This document shows positions 52,169 to 63,100 of a stretch of DNA of 64,000 bases, in pieces. The stretch spans positions 1 through 64,000 of the forward strand of contig NZ_JACHBY010000011.1 in NCBI RefSeq assembly GCF_014200495.1. The letters run 5' to 3'. The stretch's first letter is position 1, and every line of letters begins with the position of its first letter. Under the pieces are notes generated by a model. That model had not been told where the DNA came from and made no database searches. It saw nothing but the letters and a program-made list of their open reading frames with translations. This DNA is from Mucilaginibacter geliditolerans. Its GTDB lineage: Bacteria > Bacteroidota > Bacteroidia > Sphingobacteriales > Sphingobacteriaceae. The position numbers were made by a program, and so were the translations under genes.

Positions 52169-52573
52169 TTATTTACCTTTAGCAAGCAGATCGCGTATTT
52201 CAGTAAGCAGTAGTTCTTCTTTTGTTGGTTCCGGGTCAGCGACTGGTGCAGCAACTTCTTCTTTTTTCATTGAATTAACGCCTTTTACAATCAGGAAAAT
52301 ACAGAATGCTACTATTAAAAAGTCGATGATGTTATTGATGAACAAACCATAATTTATAGCAACAGCTGGTGTTTTTCCCACTGCTTCTTTTAACGTGTAA
52401 TGAAGGTCTTTAAAGTCGATACCATGTAGTAACTCACCTAGTGGTGGCATTATAATATCGGTTACCAATGAGGTAACTATTTTACCAAAAGCGGCACCAA
52501 TTATAACACCGACAGCTAGGTCAACAACACTACCGCGGTTAATAAAATCTTTAAATTCCTTTACTATTGACAT
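52169..52573 (-). CDS. mscL: Large-conductance mechanosensitive channel MscL
   Basis: A 134-aa inner-membrane channel that releases solutes on hypo-osmotic shock. The first span and gate are in [19 protein letters not shown] with [15 protein letters not shown]; the second span is [21 protein letters not shown] cytosolic helix ends [12 protein letters not shown], as in the family. Confidence 0.96.
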   Translation of the reverse strand: MSIVKEFKDFINRGSVVDLAVGVIIGAAFGKIVTSLVTDIIMPPLGELLHGIDFKDLHYTLKEAVGKTPAVAINYGLFINNIIDFLIVAFCIFLIVKGVNSMKKEEVAAPVADPEPTKEELLLTEIRDLLAKGK

Positions 52574-52703
52574 ATAAGATAGGTTTTAATTTAATTAAAG
52601 TTATTATTAAAAAACAGGAAAGCCAAACAAATCGTTTTTTTTTGTCTTTTACAACATTATACAGCATACTGTAACTATTGTTTAAAGTTATTGTTAATTA
52701 CTG

Positions 52704-52711
52704 TATTTTTG
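52704..52711 (+). promoter_or_regulatory. -7 box of rpoN
   Basis: TATTTTTG fits TAnnTTTG, 13 nt before the rpoN ATG. Confidence 0.55.
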
Positions 52712-52724
52712 CGCTATCTAATTT

Positions 52725-54200
52725 ATGCTTAAACAGAACCTTCAACAAAAACTTTTACAAAAGCTCTCACCGCAGCAAATACAATTTATAAAATTGCTGC
52801 AAGTACCTACGGTTTCATTAGATACCCGTATTAAAGAAGAACTGGAAGAAAACCCCGCGCTTGAAGACCTTAGTTTAACCAACCTGAACGAGCCTGAAGA
52901 ACAATATCCCGACCGCGATCCCGATGAAGATAACTACAATGGCGATGAAGAGAAAGGCGAGATGGATGAGTTTAATATTGATGATTATTTACAGGAAGAC
53001 AACGTAAATGATTACGGATCGCGCTATGACCAGAATGGTGATGATGAGGACGAACGTAAAGAGATACCTATTGCGGTACAAAGCTCTTTTTTTGAAAGTC
53101 TGCAGGCACAGCTTGACCTGCTACCGGTTTCAGATAAAGATTTCAGAATAGGCAAACAAATAATAGGCAGTTTAGATGATGACGGCTACCTGCGCCGCCC
53201 TATAACTTCACTTACCGATGATCTTGCCTTTTCGCAAAACGTAATGGCCGAAGATGAGGAAGTGGAAGAAATGCTGGCCGTAATACAAAGCTTTGACCCG
53301 CCGGGTGTTGGCGCACGCAGCCTGCAAGAGTGCTTGCTGATACAACTGCGCAAAAAAGACCCAAACGACCCGATCGTTAAAAAAGCTATACTGGTAGTTG
53401 AGCACTACCTGGATGAGTTCACCCGTAAGCATTATGATAAGCTGGAGAAATCATTAAACATGAACTCCATGGAGCTGCGTGGCGTGGTAAATGAAATATT
53501 AAAGCTCAATCCAAAACCAGGCGACTCAAACGAGGTGAACACCAAGCAAATGCAGGTGATCCCCGACTTTCATATCATTAACAGCGATGGGGTGCTTATC
53601 CTCACCCTCAACTCAAAAAATGCGCCTGAGTTAAGGGTAAGCCGATCTTACCAGGAAATGTTTCAACATTATGATAAAGCTTCACAAAGAGATAAGAAAC
53701 TAAAAGAGGCTGTTCAATTTGTAAAGCAAAAACTCGATTCGGCAAAATGGTTTATTGATGCTATAAAACAACGCCAGCAAACCCTGTTGAAAACCATGAA
53801 CGCCATAATGCAATATCAATACGATTTCTTTTTAACCGGCGATGACAAGAATTTAAAGCCGATGATATTGAAAGATATTGCCGATAAAATAAACATGGAT
53901 ATTTCAACAGTATCGCGTGTGGCTAACTCAAAATATGTACAAACAGAGCATGGCACATTCCTGTTAAAATCATTCTTCTCCGAGGCAATCCAAACCGAAA
54001 GCGGCGAGGAAGTATCAAACAAAGAGGTTAAAAAAATACTGGAAGAACACATCGGCAAGGAAGATAAACGCCACCCACTGGCCGACGAAAAACTGACCGA
54101 CATACTAAAAGAAAGCGGCTACAACATAGCCCGCCGTACCGTAGCTAAATACCGCGAGCAAATGAATATCCCGGTAGCAAGATTGAGGAAAGAACTTTAA
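52725..54200 (+). CDS. rpoN: RNA polymerase sigma-54 factor
   Basis: A 491-aa sigma-54. Glutamine-rich activator-interacting region I is LKQNLQQKLLQKLSPQQIQF. A very acidic region II follows (about 50-120, rich in DEDNYNGDEEKG). The core-binding and DNA-binding regions include MNAIMQYQYDFF and DISTVSRVANSKYVQT. The RpoN box is ARRTVAKYREQMNIP. No enhancer-binding activator gene is in the window. The stop abuts a C-rich hairpin repeat. Confidence 0.96.
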   Translation: MLKQNLQQKLLQKLSPQQIQFIKLLQVPTVSLDTRIKEELEENPALEDLSLTNLNEPEEQYPDRDPDEDNYNGDEEKGEMDEFNIDDYLQEDNVNDYGSRYDQNGDDEDERKEIPIAVQSSFFESLQAQLDLLPVSDKDFRIGKQIIGSLDDDGYLRRPITSLTDDLAFSQNVMAEDEEVEEMLAVIQSFDPPGVGARSLQECLLIQLRKKDPNDPIVKKAILVVEHYLDEFTRKHYDKLEKSLNMNSMELRGVVNEILKLNPKPGDSNEVNTKQMQVIPDFHIINSDGVLILTLNSKNAPELRVSRSYQEMFQHYDKASQRDKKLKEAVQFVKQKLDSAKWFIDAIKQRQQTLLKTMNAIMQYQYDFFLTGDDKNLKPMILKDIADKINMDISTVSRVANSKYVQTEHGTFLLKSFFSEAIQTESGEEVSNKEVKKILEEHIGKEDKRHPLADEKLTDILKESGYNIARRTVAKYREQMNIPVARLRKEL

Positions 54201-54224
54201 CCCCCCAGCCCCCTGAAGGGGGAG
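54198..54224. repeat. CCCCCTAAAGGGGG-type element at the rpoN 3' end
   Basis: The rpoN TAA runs directly into ccccccagccccctgaaggg then ggagc. Same family as elements at 46.1, 49.2-49.3 and 54.3 kb. Confidence 0.75.
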
Positions 54225-54234
54225 CAATAACAAC

Positions 54235-54266
54235 AAAGGCCCTGTTTTAAATAAAACAGGGCCTTT
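54235..54266. terminator. Bidirectional terminator between rpoN and porP/sprF
   Basis: AAAGGCCCTGTTTTA and TAAAACAGGGCCTTT form a perfect 15-bp stem with loop AA. Confidence 0.88.
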
Positions 54267-54299
54267 ATTGTATGATGAAAAATAGTAAATCAAAAAGTT

Positions 54300-54325
54300 C
54301 CCCCTTAGGGGGTTAGGGGGCTAAA
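54300..54325. repeat. CCCCCTAAAGGGGG-type element at the porP/sprF 3' end
   Basis: cccccttagggggttagggg then gctaaaac covers the stop codon (CTA at 54321-54323, TAG on the minus strand), so the repeat supplies the stop. Confidence 0.75.
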
Positions 54326-55337
54326 ACGTATGCTGCGGACAGGTAACCTTATATTTGTTATTAAGCAGGAGGCTTAACACAATTTCATGTGTACCGTTAC
54401 TTACTGTATTTAAAGCTGATGTGGTAATGTCATAAGAGTAACCTACATTAATAAGCGAGCTGATATTAAAGCCTGCCAGTATGCCGAATGAATCGTTATG
54501 GCGATATGAACCTCCTACCCAGAATATGTCCCTGAAAGATACTTTCATATTCACATCATAAGTTAAAGGAACAGGGTTTATCTGTTTTATCAGGAATGAG
54601 GGCAACAATGTAAGGTCATCAGATAAAAATAACTTATAGCCAGCAGTAAAAAAGTAATGGGGTACAGTTTTACTCTGGTCGTATTTATTATTTGTGCTGA
54701 AATACAATTTTTCAGGTAATACCTGTTGTACCGAAACACCAAAATAATAATCCGATGCATATGCCCATACACCTAGATTCAGGTCGGGGCTCCATTGGGC
54801 ATTATTTGCATTATCAACTGCAGGGTCAAAAGCGTTTTCAAGTGTAAGTTCCGACGTATTTAAATTGGTACGGGCAACACCTGCCGCAACACCTAATGAC
54901 AGGTTAAGCCTGCTTGTTAAACCAATATGATAAGCGTAAGTAGCATCAATATTTGTAGTGGTGATAGGGCCTGCTTTGTCTGATACCAGCATAAACCCAA
55001 TACCATGGTGTGCCGGTGCAGCCTGGTAATTTTGGGTATATGACCTGCTCATGGGGTCTTCTCCGCCACCGGGCGGCATTTCAGTAGCATCGCCATTTAA
55101 AAATTCACTGCCAAGCGGTGCGCTTAATGTTAGGTAACTGGTTTGTGGTGCTCCTTGCAAACCTGTCCACTGGCTGCGGTAGCCGGCTTTAACATCGGTG
55201 TAGTTTTCAATACCGCTGAGCGCGGGGTTTAAAAGAAAATTATTGAAGACATATTGTGTATACTGCGGCTTTTGCTGTGCTGATGCCAATTGTATAATCG
55301 AAACAAAACAAATTAATAAAAGTAACTTTCTTTTCAT
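54321..55337 (-). CDS. PorP/SprF family type IX secretion system membrane protein
   Basis: A 338-aa outer-membrane barrel with signal peptide MKRKLLLLICFVSIIQLASA. Family hallmarks are QKPQYTQYVFNNFLLNPALS near the N-terminus, YRSQWTGLQGAPQTSYLTLS, HHGIGFMLVSDKAGPI and NVGYSYDITTSAL at the C-terminus. PorP/SprF proteins are usually encoded beside large T9SS cargo with type-B sorting domains and help anchor or export them. Here such cargo and a relic lie directly upstream. Confidence 0.93.
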   Translation of the reverse strand: MKRKLLLLICFVSIIQLASAQQKPQYTQYVFNNFLLNPALSGIENYTDVKAGYRSQWTGLQGAPQTSYLTLSAPLGSEFLNGDATEMPPGGGEDPMSRSYTQNYQAAPAHHGIGFMLVSDKAGPITTTNIDATYAYHIGLTSRLNLSLGVAAGVARTNLNTSELTLENAFDPAVDNANNAQWSPDLNLGVWAYASDYYFGVSVQQVLPEKLYFSTNNKYDQSKTVPHYFFTAGYKLFLSDDLTLLPSFLIKQINPVPLTYDVNMKVSFRDIFWVGGSYRHNDSFGILAGFNISSLINVGYSYDITTSALNTVSNGTHEIVLSLLLNNKYKVTCPQHTF

Positions 55338-55545
55338 TTATCTAATAATTGCTACATGCCCAGCAATAGCCTTACGCCATCCTCAGGATTTATAATATAC
55401 TAATATGTCCTTACAGGTAAAATAGCGCCTTCATACTTCCCATCCCGGGGGATAGGATAACCAATTGACGAATATAACTTTTCTCCGTATCGGTTGTATA
55501 CGTCTACCTTACAATTTGGATAATTTTCTATATATATTTTATCTT
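55338..55545 (-). pseudogene. Relic of a T9SS cargo C-terminal sorting domain
   Basis: Reading the minus strand gives YIENYPNCKVDVYNRYGEKL, then GYPIPRDGKYEGAILPV and RTY, then an in-frame TAG where intact copies have Tyr, then YIINPEDG. After a frameshift it ends AGHVAIIR and TAA. This aligns directly with the ends of both giant proteins (IENYPNCTVDIFNRYG, ending SGYVAIIR). The last codon abuts porP. The sequence to 55791 looks decayed with several stops. It is the tail of a lost third paralogue. Confidence 0.85.
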
Positions 55546-55791
55546 ACAGGCACCATTTGCATTAATCCCGCAAGGAGTACACTATTATTCCCGGATAAAC
55601 CTACCCCAAATGTGTAATAGTATGATTAATTGCTCCAGCCGGGTTTACGGCTTGTACGCAAAAAACAGCCATGTTGTTGTTACTGAAGCACAATTAATGG
55701 TAAAACTTGTATTGAATTGGCTTTTATTGCTTACAATATACAGCGTAACTATTCACCTTCATTTTTAGTACAGCAATAGCAGTAACCTTAT

Positions 55792-58700
55792 TTATCTGAT
55801 AATAGCCACATAACCCGAAACAGTATTTTGCCCATTGCCTGGGTTAATAATATAATAATAAGTACCAACGGGCAAATTAGCGCCATTGTATTTCCCGTTC
55901 CATGGTATTGGGTAACCAATTGATGTAAATAGTTTTGTACCGTAGCGGTTAAATATATCAACCGTACAATTGGGATAATTTTCAATATATTTTATATTCC
56001 AGGTATCGTTAATACCATCACCATTAGGGGTAAAAGTATTTGGTATTATTAACCCGGCAGCAACCACATTTAAAATTCCTGGCAAATAGGAAATGGTATA
56101 ATTAGGAGACTCGGCCCCACTTGCTGTAATAGGATATTCACCAATGGGCGAGGTTATATTTGCAGTTGTTGTAATTAATGGCTGAATAGTTAATTTGGCG
56201 GCAGTCTCATTATTTACAAATCCTGTAAAAGTTGCGGTTAAAGGTGGATTAGCTGCTTCAAAAGTTCGTGCTTTGTTGTCAGCTTTTATAGTTAACGGCG
56301 CTGGTAGCACCGTTCCGGCAGCAAGTACATTTGCTGATCCGGCCCCTGTACTACTTAAAACAACATTACCTGAATAAGTATTAACCGGCGTAGTTGCCGC
56401 TAATCTAACATAAACCGTAGTTGATATAACACTTCCGGCTCCGCCAACCGTAACAGTATTACTAAAATGAATGTCATCAGTACTTACCTCAAACCCTTGC
56501 GGAGGCGTAACCAATATACCCTCTTTTAAGTTATCTCCTGATACTGTAAAGCTGCCTGATGATGATGGTATGCCATAGTTGGTGCTTAGTGGCGGTAAAA
56601 TGCCATTTACTGTAATAACAATATTTGATGGATCTACTGTAATAGTAAATGTTGCCGGCGGCCCTGTACAACCTGTACCGGCCACAATAAACTTACCAAA
56701 GGAACTTGGGCCCTTATCTGTTTGAAGGACTTTAGCTACGGTATTATTAGCCGTATTAATTACCGACACTGTATTAGTCCCCCTGTTGGTAACATATACC
56801 TGGTTGCCATCAGGGCTTACATCTACACCATAAGGATCGGTACCAACGGGTATTGTTGTTATTACTTTATCAGTTGCCGTACTAACCACTGAAACAGTGT
56901 TTGCCTGTGAATCTGTTATATACAATTTGCTGCCGTCAGGTGTGATTGAGATTCCGAACGGATATGCACCAACCGGTATTGTTGATATAATTGAATTAGT
57001 AGCAGTATTAATAATTGACAATGAATTTGAACCGGTATTTGTCACGTATAAAGTACTGCCATCAGGACTTAATATTAATCCGCCGGGCGAAGTACTAATG
57101 GGTATCGTTGCTATAACCAAATTGCTGGCAGTATTTATTACTGAAACACTGCTCGCTGTAGGATCGGAATTGGTTACGTAAACCCTGCTGCCATCAGCGT
57201 TTATTGCCAAACCTACAGGCCGTGCGCCTACCGTAATGCTTGCCTCAATTTTATTGGTTGCTGTATTCACCACCACAATATTATCTGATGATGTATTAGT
57301 TACGTATAAGCGGCTGCCGTCGGGGCTGGAAGCCAGGCCAAAAGGATCAGGACCTACAGGTATAGTTGCTATAACAGTATTAGTATAAGTGCTGATCACT
57401 GATACATCGCTATCATAATAATTTGACACATATATTTTACTCCCATCAGGGCTAGCTGACACCCCTTGTGGATACCCACCCACTGGTATTGAAGCTACTA
57501 CATCATTTGTAACCGTATTAATAACGGAAATATTATTAGCGCTTGCATTTGCTATATAGGCAATAGTTAATGATACTGGAGTTACTTTTAAGGTAGCAAC
57601 AACCGGGATTTTAGTATTATTAACTGCTGTAAATGCGGAAATATTCCCTACACCGCTTGCAGGCAAACCAATATCGGGTGTATTATTTACCCAAGTGTAA
57701 CTATTGCTTGTTCCTGTAAAAATTACCGGCGAAGTAAGTGCGCCGCTTTCAACTGTTTGAGGAGCCACTGCATTCACTGTTGGCAACTCATTAATTATAC
57801 CTGTTACCGCCACTTTTTGCCCTGTTACTCCTGTTGAGGTCAATGTAACATCACCTGCAATATTGCCCACAGGTGCTGTTGCAGCCGAGCGCACATATAC
57901 AACAATATTATTTACTGCCCCTCCGGTTTGATTAATAGTTAGGCTATTTGAATAACCTGTATTTGGCGAGAGCGATATTTCAAAGTTGGCCGGTGCAGTA
58001 GCAACAATACCTGCTGATAATCCGGCACCGGAAACTGCGAATTGCTGAATATTAGGACTCGCTGAGGCCATGCCCGCACAAGCACCAATAGAACCACTTA
58101 CTACAGTTGCTACAATCGGTACGAATATTGTTTTTTGATAAACTGATGTACAGCCATTAACGTCTGTCACTGTTAAGGTAACAGTATACGTGCCTGGTTT
58201 GGCATATAAATTAGTTGGATTCTCGACGTATGATGTTTGGCCATCGCCAAAATCCCATGCCCATGATTTTATTGTAGCCGTTGATGTTGACTGATCAATA
58301 AATGTTGTAGCATAATCAAGTTGGGTATTATCCACATCAAACTTTGCAACAGGTGGATCCGTTATCTTAAAATCCAGTTGAATTTGTTGTGTCGATCCGC
58401 ATTCATCAGTACTGGGATCAAATACGGTTGCGATAATTGTATGATCACCACTTTTAAAACTAATAGGCCCTTTCGAATATAAATAGTGATATATGATTTG
58501 GGAACCGTTTTGTGTGGTACTGGCTATTACAGGATTATTTTGCTGATAAGGTGTGCTTCCATCTTGCAGATCCCAGGTTATACTTGTGATTTTATAAGGT
58601 ACGGTAAGCTCCAGATTATAGTTAACATCCGTACAACCGTTTGTTTGTAAGGTGTTGTTTTGCGGATTTTGTAATGCGATATTGGTATTCAGGTCTTGCA

Positions 58701-60033
58701 AATTAGCTCCCGCGGCATATCCGTATGATTCAGCCACACCAAAACCATAGGCAATAGCATTGAAACCATTAGCGGCAATTAGGGTATGCGTTCCTGATGC
58801 GGCAGATAACTGTGCATAAGAATATGCTTGATCACCGGGCACAATACCAAATGATGATGAATAATTTTTGCCATCGAACATGAATGACGCTACATCACTG
58901 GTTTTAATAGTTACATTAATATAGCTATTAAGTATTTTATAGTTACTGGTTGAAAAGAGTGTTACATTATTTACTGTTTGTTCAATGGGTGTTAAATAGA
59001 TCATTTCCGGGTCGCCTATGTCATTTTCATCGGTTCCGCATGATTCGGTATTATACTGTGAAACAGCATATTGCACAACTTGAATGGGCTGATCGGCAGT
59101 AATAACCTGCGGAGTTGTAGCGTTGAACTCATAATAAAATCCATTAACAAATGAGCTGCTGGCCACCGCCTTACCATTTACCTGTACATTGGTTGCAGGA
59201 TTGCTCAAAGCTATTCTGAAAACATCATAGCTTCTGCCTGCAAGCGGAACAGTTATGTAGTTTTCGCCCCAAGATGCTGTAGGATATACCTGCTGAAAAA
59301 GATTATCAGATGTTATCTGCGCAGCATTACAGCCAATCTCAATCCGTGAACTGCCGGAAAACACGGCGATTTTTGTACATGGTCCCGAGCCTGAACTAAT
59401 AGAGCGTATCCTGGTACCCGAAAGGTCCTTACCCGCTAATCCCTGGTACACCTGTCCTTTTTTGAGCGTAATAGTAAAGGGGGCATTCGCAGCTGTACCG
59501 TCAAGGAGTTTTACTGAAGGAGTAATTTCAACTGTAGTATTATCCTCAGTTGCGATAATCATGAAAGTAGAATAGGCTGTTTCATTCGCATTTTGAGTAT
59601 AATTAATAGAATAGTAATCTTTACCCATAGCATTTACAGGTAGTAATAAAGTAGCGCCCGACGACTCTTGGGCAAAAATATGCGCGTAAATGGCTATCGG
59701 CTGTAATGATGTGATATGGATTCCTTCATTAAATGTCCCTTGCGAGCTTATATATGTGCTCGCTGGCATAGTTAAAACAGTAACATTGTTAGCTGTAACG
59801 GTGAAAGGTATTGGAGTATTTCCGTCAGAAAACGTAACAGTGCCCGAAGTATTTACGTTTGATGTGATATATAGATCCATCTGGCTACCACCACTGGTAC
59901 CGGGTGGATTGGTATTGGCCATATAAGCGGTCCAAAATTCCGTACCCATGCTTGTAGTACCCTGCGAATAACCGTACAAACAATAACAGGTAAATACAAT
60001 AACTATCGCCGCCGCTCTTTTATAAAACCCCAC
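55792..60033 (-). CDS. Giant secreted surface protein: IgGFc-binding-like, PKD, YVTN propeller, MBG-like and T9SS sorting domain
   Basis: A 1413-aa protein. A signal segment (1-23) is followed by an IgGFc-binding-protein-like N-terminal domain (about 25-450). A PKD domain covers about 562-640 (WAWDFGDGQTS). Two copies of a beta-sandwich module lie at about 665-745 and 1160-1245. Between them, at 826-1103, are about seven YVTN-type blades of some 42 residues (IPVGxxPxGxxxSPDGSxxY). An MBG-like domain (about 1246-1325) and a type-B gliding/T9SS sorting domain (1328-1413, IPNTFTPNGDGINDTWNIKY) follow. Adhesin role inferred. Confidence 0.93.
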   Translation of the reverse strand: MGFYKRAAAIVIVFTCYCLYGYSQGTTSMGTEFWTAYMANTNPPGTSGGSQMDLYITSNVNTSGTVTFSDGNTPIPFTVTANNVTVLTMPASTYISSQGTFNEGIHITSLQPIAIYAHIFAQESSGATLLLPVNAMGKDYYSINYTQNANETAYSTFMIIATEDNTTVEITPSVKLLDGTAANAPFTITLKKGQVYQGLAGKDLSGTRIRSISSGSGPCTKIAVFSGSSRIEIGCNAAQITSDNLFQQVYPTASWGENYITVPLAGRSYDVFRIALSNPATNVQVNGKAVASSSFVNGFYYEFNATTPQVITADQPIQVVQYAVSQYNTESCGTDENDIGDPEMIYLTPIEQTVNNVTLFSTSNYKILNSYINVTIKTSDVASFMFDGKNYSSSFGIVPGDQAYSYAQLSAASGTHTLIAANGFNAIAYGFGVAESYGYAAGANLQDLNTNIALQNPQNNTLQTNGCTDVNYNLELTVPYKITSITWDLQDGSTPYQQNNPVIASTTQNGSQIIYHYLYSKGPISFKSGDHTIIATVFDPSTDECGSTQQIQLDFKITDPPVAKFDVDNTQLDYATTFIDQSTSTATIKSWAWDFGDGQTSYVENPTNLYAKPGTYTVTLTVTDVNGCTSVYQKTIFVPIVATVVSGSIGACAGMASASPNIQQFAVSGAGLSAGIVATAPANFEISLSPNTGYSNSLTINQTGGAVNNIVVYVRSAATAPVGNIAGDVTLTSTGVTGQKVAVTGIINELPTVNAVAPQTVESGALTSPVIFTGTSNSYTWVNNTPDIGLPASGVGNISAFTAVNNTKIPVVATLKVTPVSLTIAYIANASANNISVINTVTNDVVASIPVGGYPQGVSASPDGSKIYVSNYYDSDVSVISTYTNTVIATIPVGPDPFGLASSPDGSRLYVTNTSSDNIVVVNTATNKIEASITVGARPVGLAINADGSRVYVTNSDPTASSVSVINTASNLVIATIPISTSPGGLILSPDGSTLYVTNTGSNSLSIINTATNSIISTIPVGAYPFGISITPDGSKLYITDSQANTVSVVSTATDKVITTIPVGTDPYGVDVSPDGNQVYVTNRGTNTVSVINTANNTVAKVLQTDKGPSSFGKFIVAGTGCTGPPATFTITVDPSNIVITVNGILPPLSTNYGIPSSSGSFTVSGDNLKEGILVTPPQGFEVSTDDIHFSNTVTVGGAGSVISTTVYVRLAATTPVNTYSGNVVLSSTGAGSANVLAAGTVLPAPLTIKADNKARTFEAANPPLTATFTGFVNNETAAKLTIQPLITTTANITSPIGEYPITASGAESPNYTISYLPGILNVVAAGLIIPNTFTPNGDGINDTWNIKYIENYPNCTVDIFNRYGTKLFTSIGYPIPWNGKYNGANLPVGTYYYIINPGNGQNTVSGYVAIIR

Positions 60034-60156
60034 GTATTAATTATTTTATTTTTTATGCTTTCTGCCGATTATAAATATATCAATATAAATTAATTTAATA
60101 ATTGAACTTATTTACTTTTAACTGTTTAACAGCAAAAAAATATATTAAACAAACTA

Positions 60157-63100
60157 TTACCTGATAATAGTTACATAGCCTGAAACCTGTTTACGGCCAT
60201 TTTTGGGGTTGATGATATAGTAATAGGTACCTACCGGCAAATTACTGCCTTTATATTTGCCATCCCATGGTATAGGGTAGCCAACAGATGTAAATAATTT
60301 TTCGCCATAGCGGTTAAATATATCAACTGTACAATTGGGGTAATTATCCAGATATTTTATATTCCAGGTATCATTAATACCATCGCCGTTTGGGGTAAAT
60401 GTATTAGGTATTACAAGGTTTTTTAAAACATTAACCAATACGGTGGTTGTAGCCGTACAATTATTGCCCGAGGTAACAGTTAGCGTGTATTGTACATCAT
60501 TACTGAGGCTTACAACCGGGTTTGGTATATCATCGCGGTTTAAACCGGTTGCGGGCGTCCATTTATAAGTAAGATTATCACCGGTGGCTGTGGCATTCAA
60601 TCTAACTTCTGATCCCTCAAGCACCGTAATACTTGAATCAACAGTGATTTGCGGTGTTGGAACCACGTTAACCTGTTGCGATGCTGAATAAGTACAGCCA
60701 TTTACTGCGGTAAACAAATAATTAATAGTAAATGTACCCAGGCCCGCAACAGCCGGATTAAACAAGCCCGCCGGTGAAACTCCCGTACCGCTAAATACAC
60801 TTGTGCCTGTGTATTCACCGGTATTTGCAATGATCTGCACAGGTGCCGATCCTGAACATACGGTCCCCAATTGTGTTAAAGTAACCGTAGGGTTTCCGTT
60901 CACCGTAATGGTTGAATCAAGCTCGCTTGCGCAAGACTGGCTGGCCCCTGAATACACCACCATTCTCACATCATAGTATTGGGGCTTATCTGAATTGGTA
61001 AGCGGATACTGATGGTAATATTTTTTATCGGCAGGCATATTGCTCCGGGTATAAACTACAGAATTGGCAGGATTATTATTATAATCAAAATACCATACTA
61101 TACTGGTTATATTACCAAAATCAACTGATGACCTGTCTTCAAAAACAATATTATCGCTGCTGCACAGGTCATTACTATTTTCCACAAAAAAATGAGCTGC
61201 CGGGTTTGACCCGTTAACTGTAAATAGCTGAGTTTTTGAAACCGAACAACCATATTTTGAAGTAACCGTTAGCGTAACATTATAATTAGCTGCCTGCGAG
61301 TATTTATGCTGAGGATTTTTCAGGTTGGATGTATTTGCATTCGCATCATTTGCGTTGGCATCGCCAAAATTCCACAGATAGGTAAAATCGTCCTGTGTAT
61401 TATCAGTAATAGTGCTTGCATCTGTAAACTGGGCATTAGCGGCTGCCAGGCAAACATCGGGCAGAGTAAAATCAACCACAGGCATGGGGTTAATTGTTTC
61501 AGGCTGTGCATAAGCCAGGCTTGAGCAACCGCTATCATTAATTACAATCAATTTTACGGTATCAATGCCAGCTTTTGCATATGTATGGTTAACCAGCGCG
61601 GTTTTAGAGGTAACTGTATCTGTTGTACCATCGCCAAAGTCCCATATCCATTTTACAAGGTTGCCGGTGGCAGTAGTTGATTGATCAGTAAACGTTATAT
61701 TCTGGGTTTCACAATCAGGGGTTGATGCTGCAAAAAGAGCAACCGGCCGGGCATCTATAGTTAAATTTGGCACACTAAAAACTGATGTACAGCTGTCAAT
61801 ATCCGTAACCGTTAAACTCACATTATAATTACCGGGCTTTAAATATTTATGTGCAGGGTTTTGCAGGGTTGATTGCTGGTTATCCCCAAAGTTCCATAAC
61901 CAGCTTTTTATGGTGTTACTGGCAACGGTTTGATCCGTAAACTGGGTTGAATCGCCAAAGCAAGGCTTATCTACACTAAATTTTGCAACAGGCGGGTTAG
62001 ATATGGTGTAATCCAGCTCAATAGTTTCTGTTGAACCGCATACATCAGCTGTTGGGTTAAATACAGTGGCTATCACTGAATAACTTCCGCTGCTATAAAT
62101 CACCGGATTTTTAGGGTAACTATAAATATATAATGTCTGGGTCCCTTTTGTTATTGAATCAACAGCGACAGGCTTGGTATCGGTATAAGGCGTGGTGCCG
62201 TTTTGAAAATCCCATTGTATACTGGTGGTTTTATATGGCAGTGTTAATTGTAAATTATAATTAACACCCGTACAACCATTGCTTTGCGTGGCCTTGGTTT
62301 GTGGGTTTTGTAGTGCGATATATTCATCCAGATCCTGCAAATTGGCGCCGGCAGCGTAGCCGTATGATTCATGTTCGCCAAAGCCATAGGCAATGGCATT
62401 AAAACCATCACTCGCGCTTATATTATGTGTGCCATTACTCACTGATATTTGCGCGTACGAGTACAAATTATTATTAGGCACTACCGAAAACTGGTTATAC
62501 GGTTGCCCATCGAGTTTAAATGAAGATGCGGCATCAGTTTTTATTAGCACATTAATATAACTAGCTAATATCAAATAATTACTGGTTGAAAACAGGGTTA
62601 CATGATCCAGAGTTTGCTCAAGCGGCGTAAGGTAGATCATTTCGGGATCACCAATATCAGCAGGATCATTATCGCATGATGTCGTATTCGTATTTCCTTG
62701 CGAAACCGCGTATTGTGCAACCTGGATAGGTTCATCGGCAGTAATGATATTTGGCTGCGATGAGTTAAACTCATAATACAATCCATTTATAAATGAGCCT
62801 GGAGCCATAAGCTGCCCGTTTATGGTAACATTGGTAGCCGGATTGCTCAAAATCACTCTAATAATATCAAAATCCCGGTTTTTTAAGGGCACTGTTATAT
62901 AATTCTTTCCCCATGATGCTGTAGGATATACCTGCTGAAAAAGATTATCGGAGGAATTATCCTTAGGATTACAACCTATCTGGATTCGTGTGCTGCCTGA
63001 AAAAACAGCTATCTTTTTACAAGCCTCAGTGCCCGAACTTACTGATTGTATGTGAGTGCCGGTAAGGTCATTACCTGCAAGCCCCTGGTAAACATCCCCC

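Noticed and set aside
56897..57181. 94-aa ORF antisense to the YVTN propeller
   Set aside because: It is a shadow of the repetitive propeller coding sequence; periodic composition comes from the blades on the other strand.
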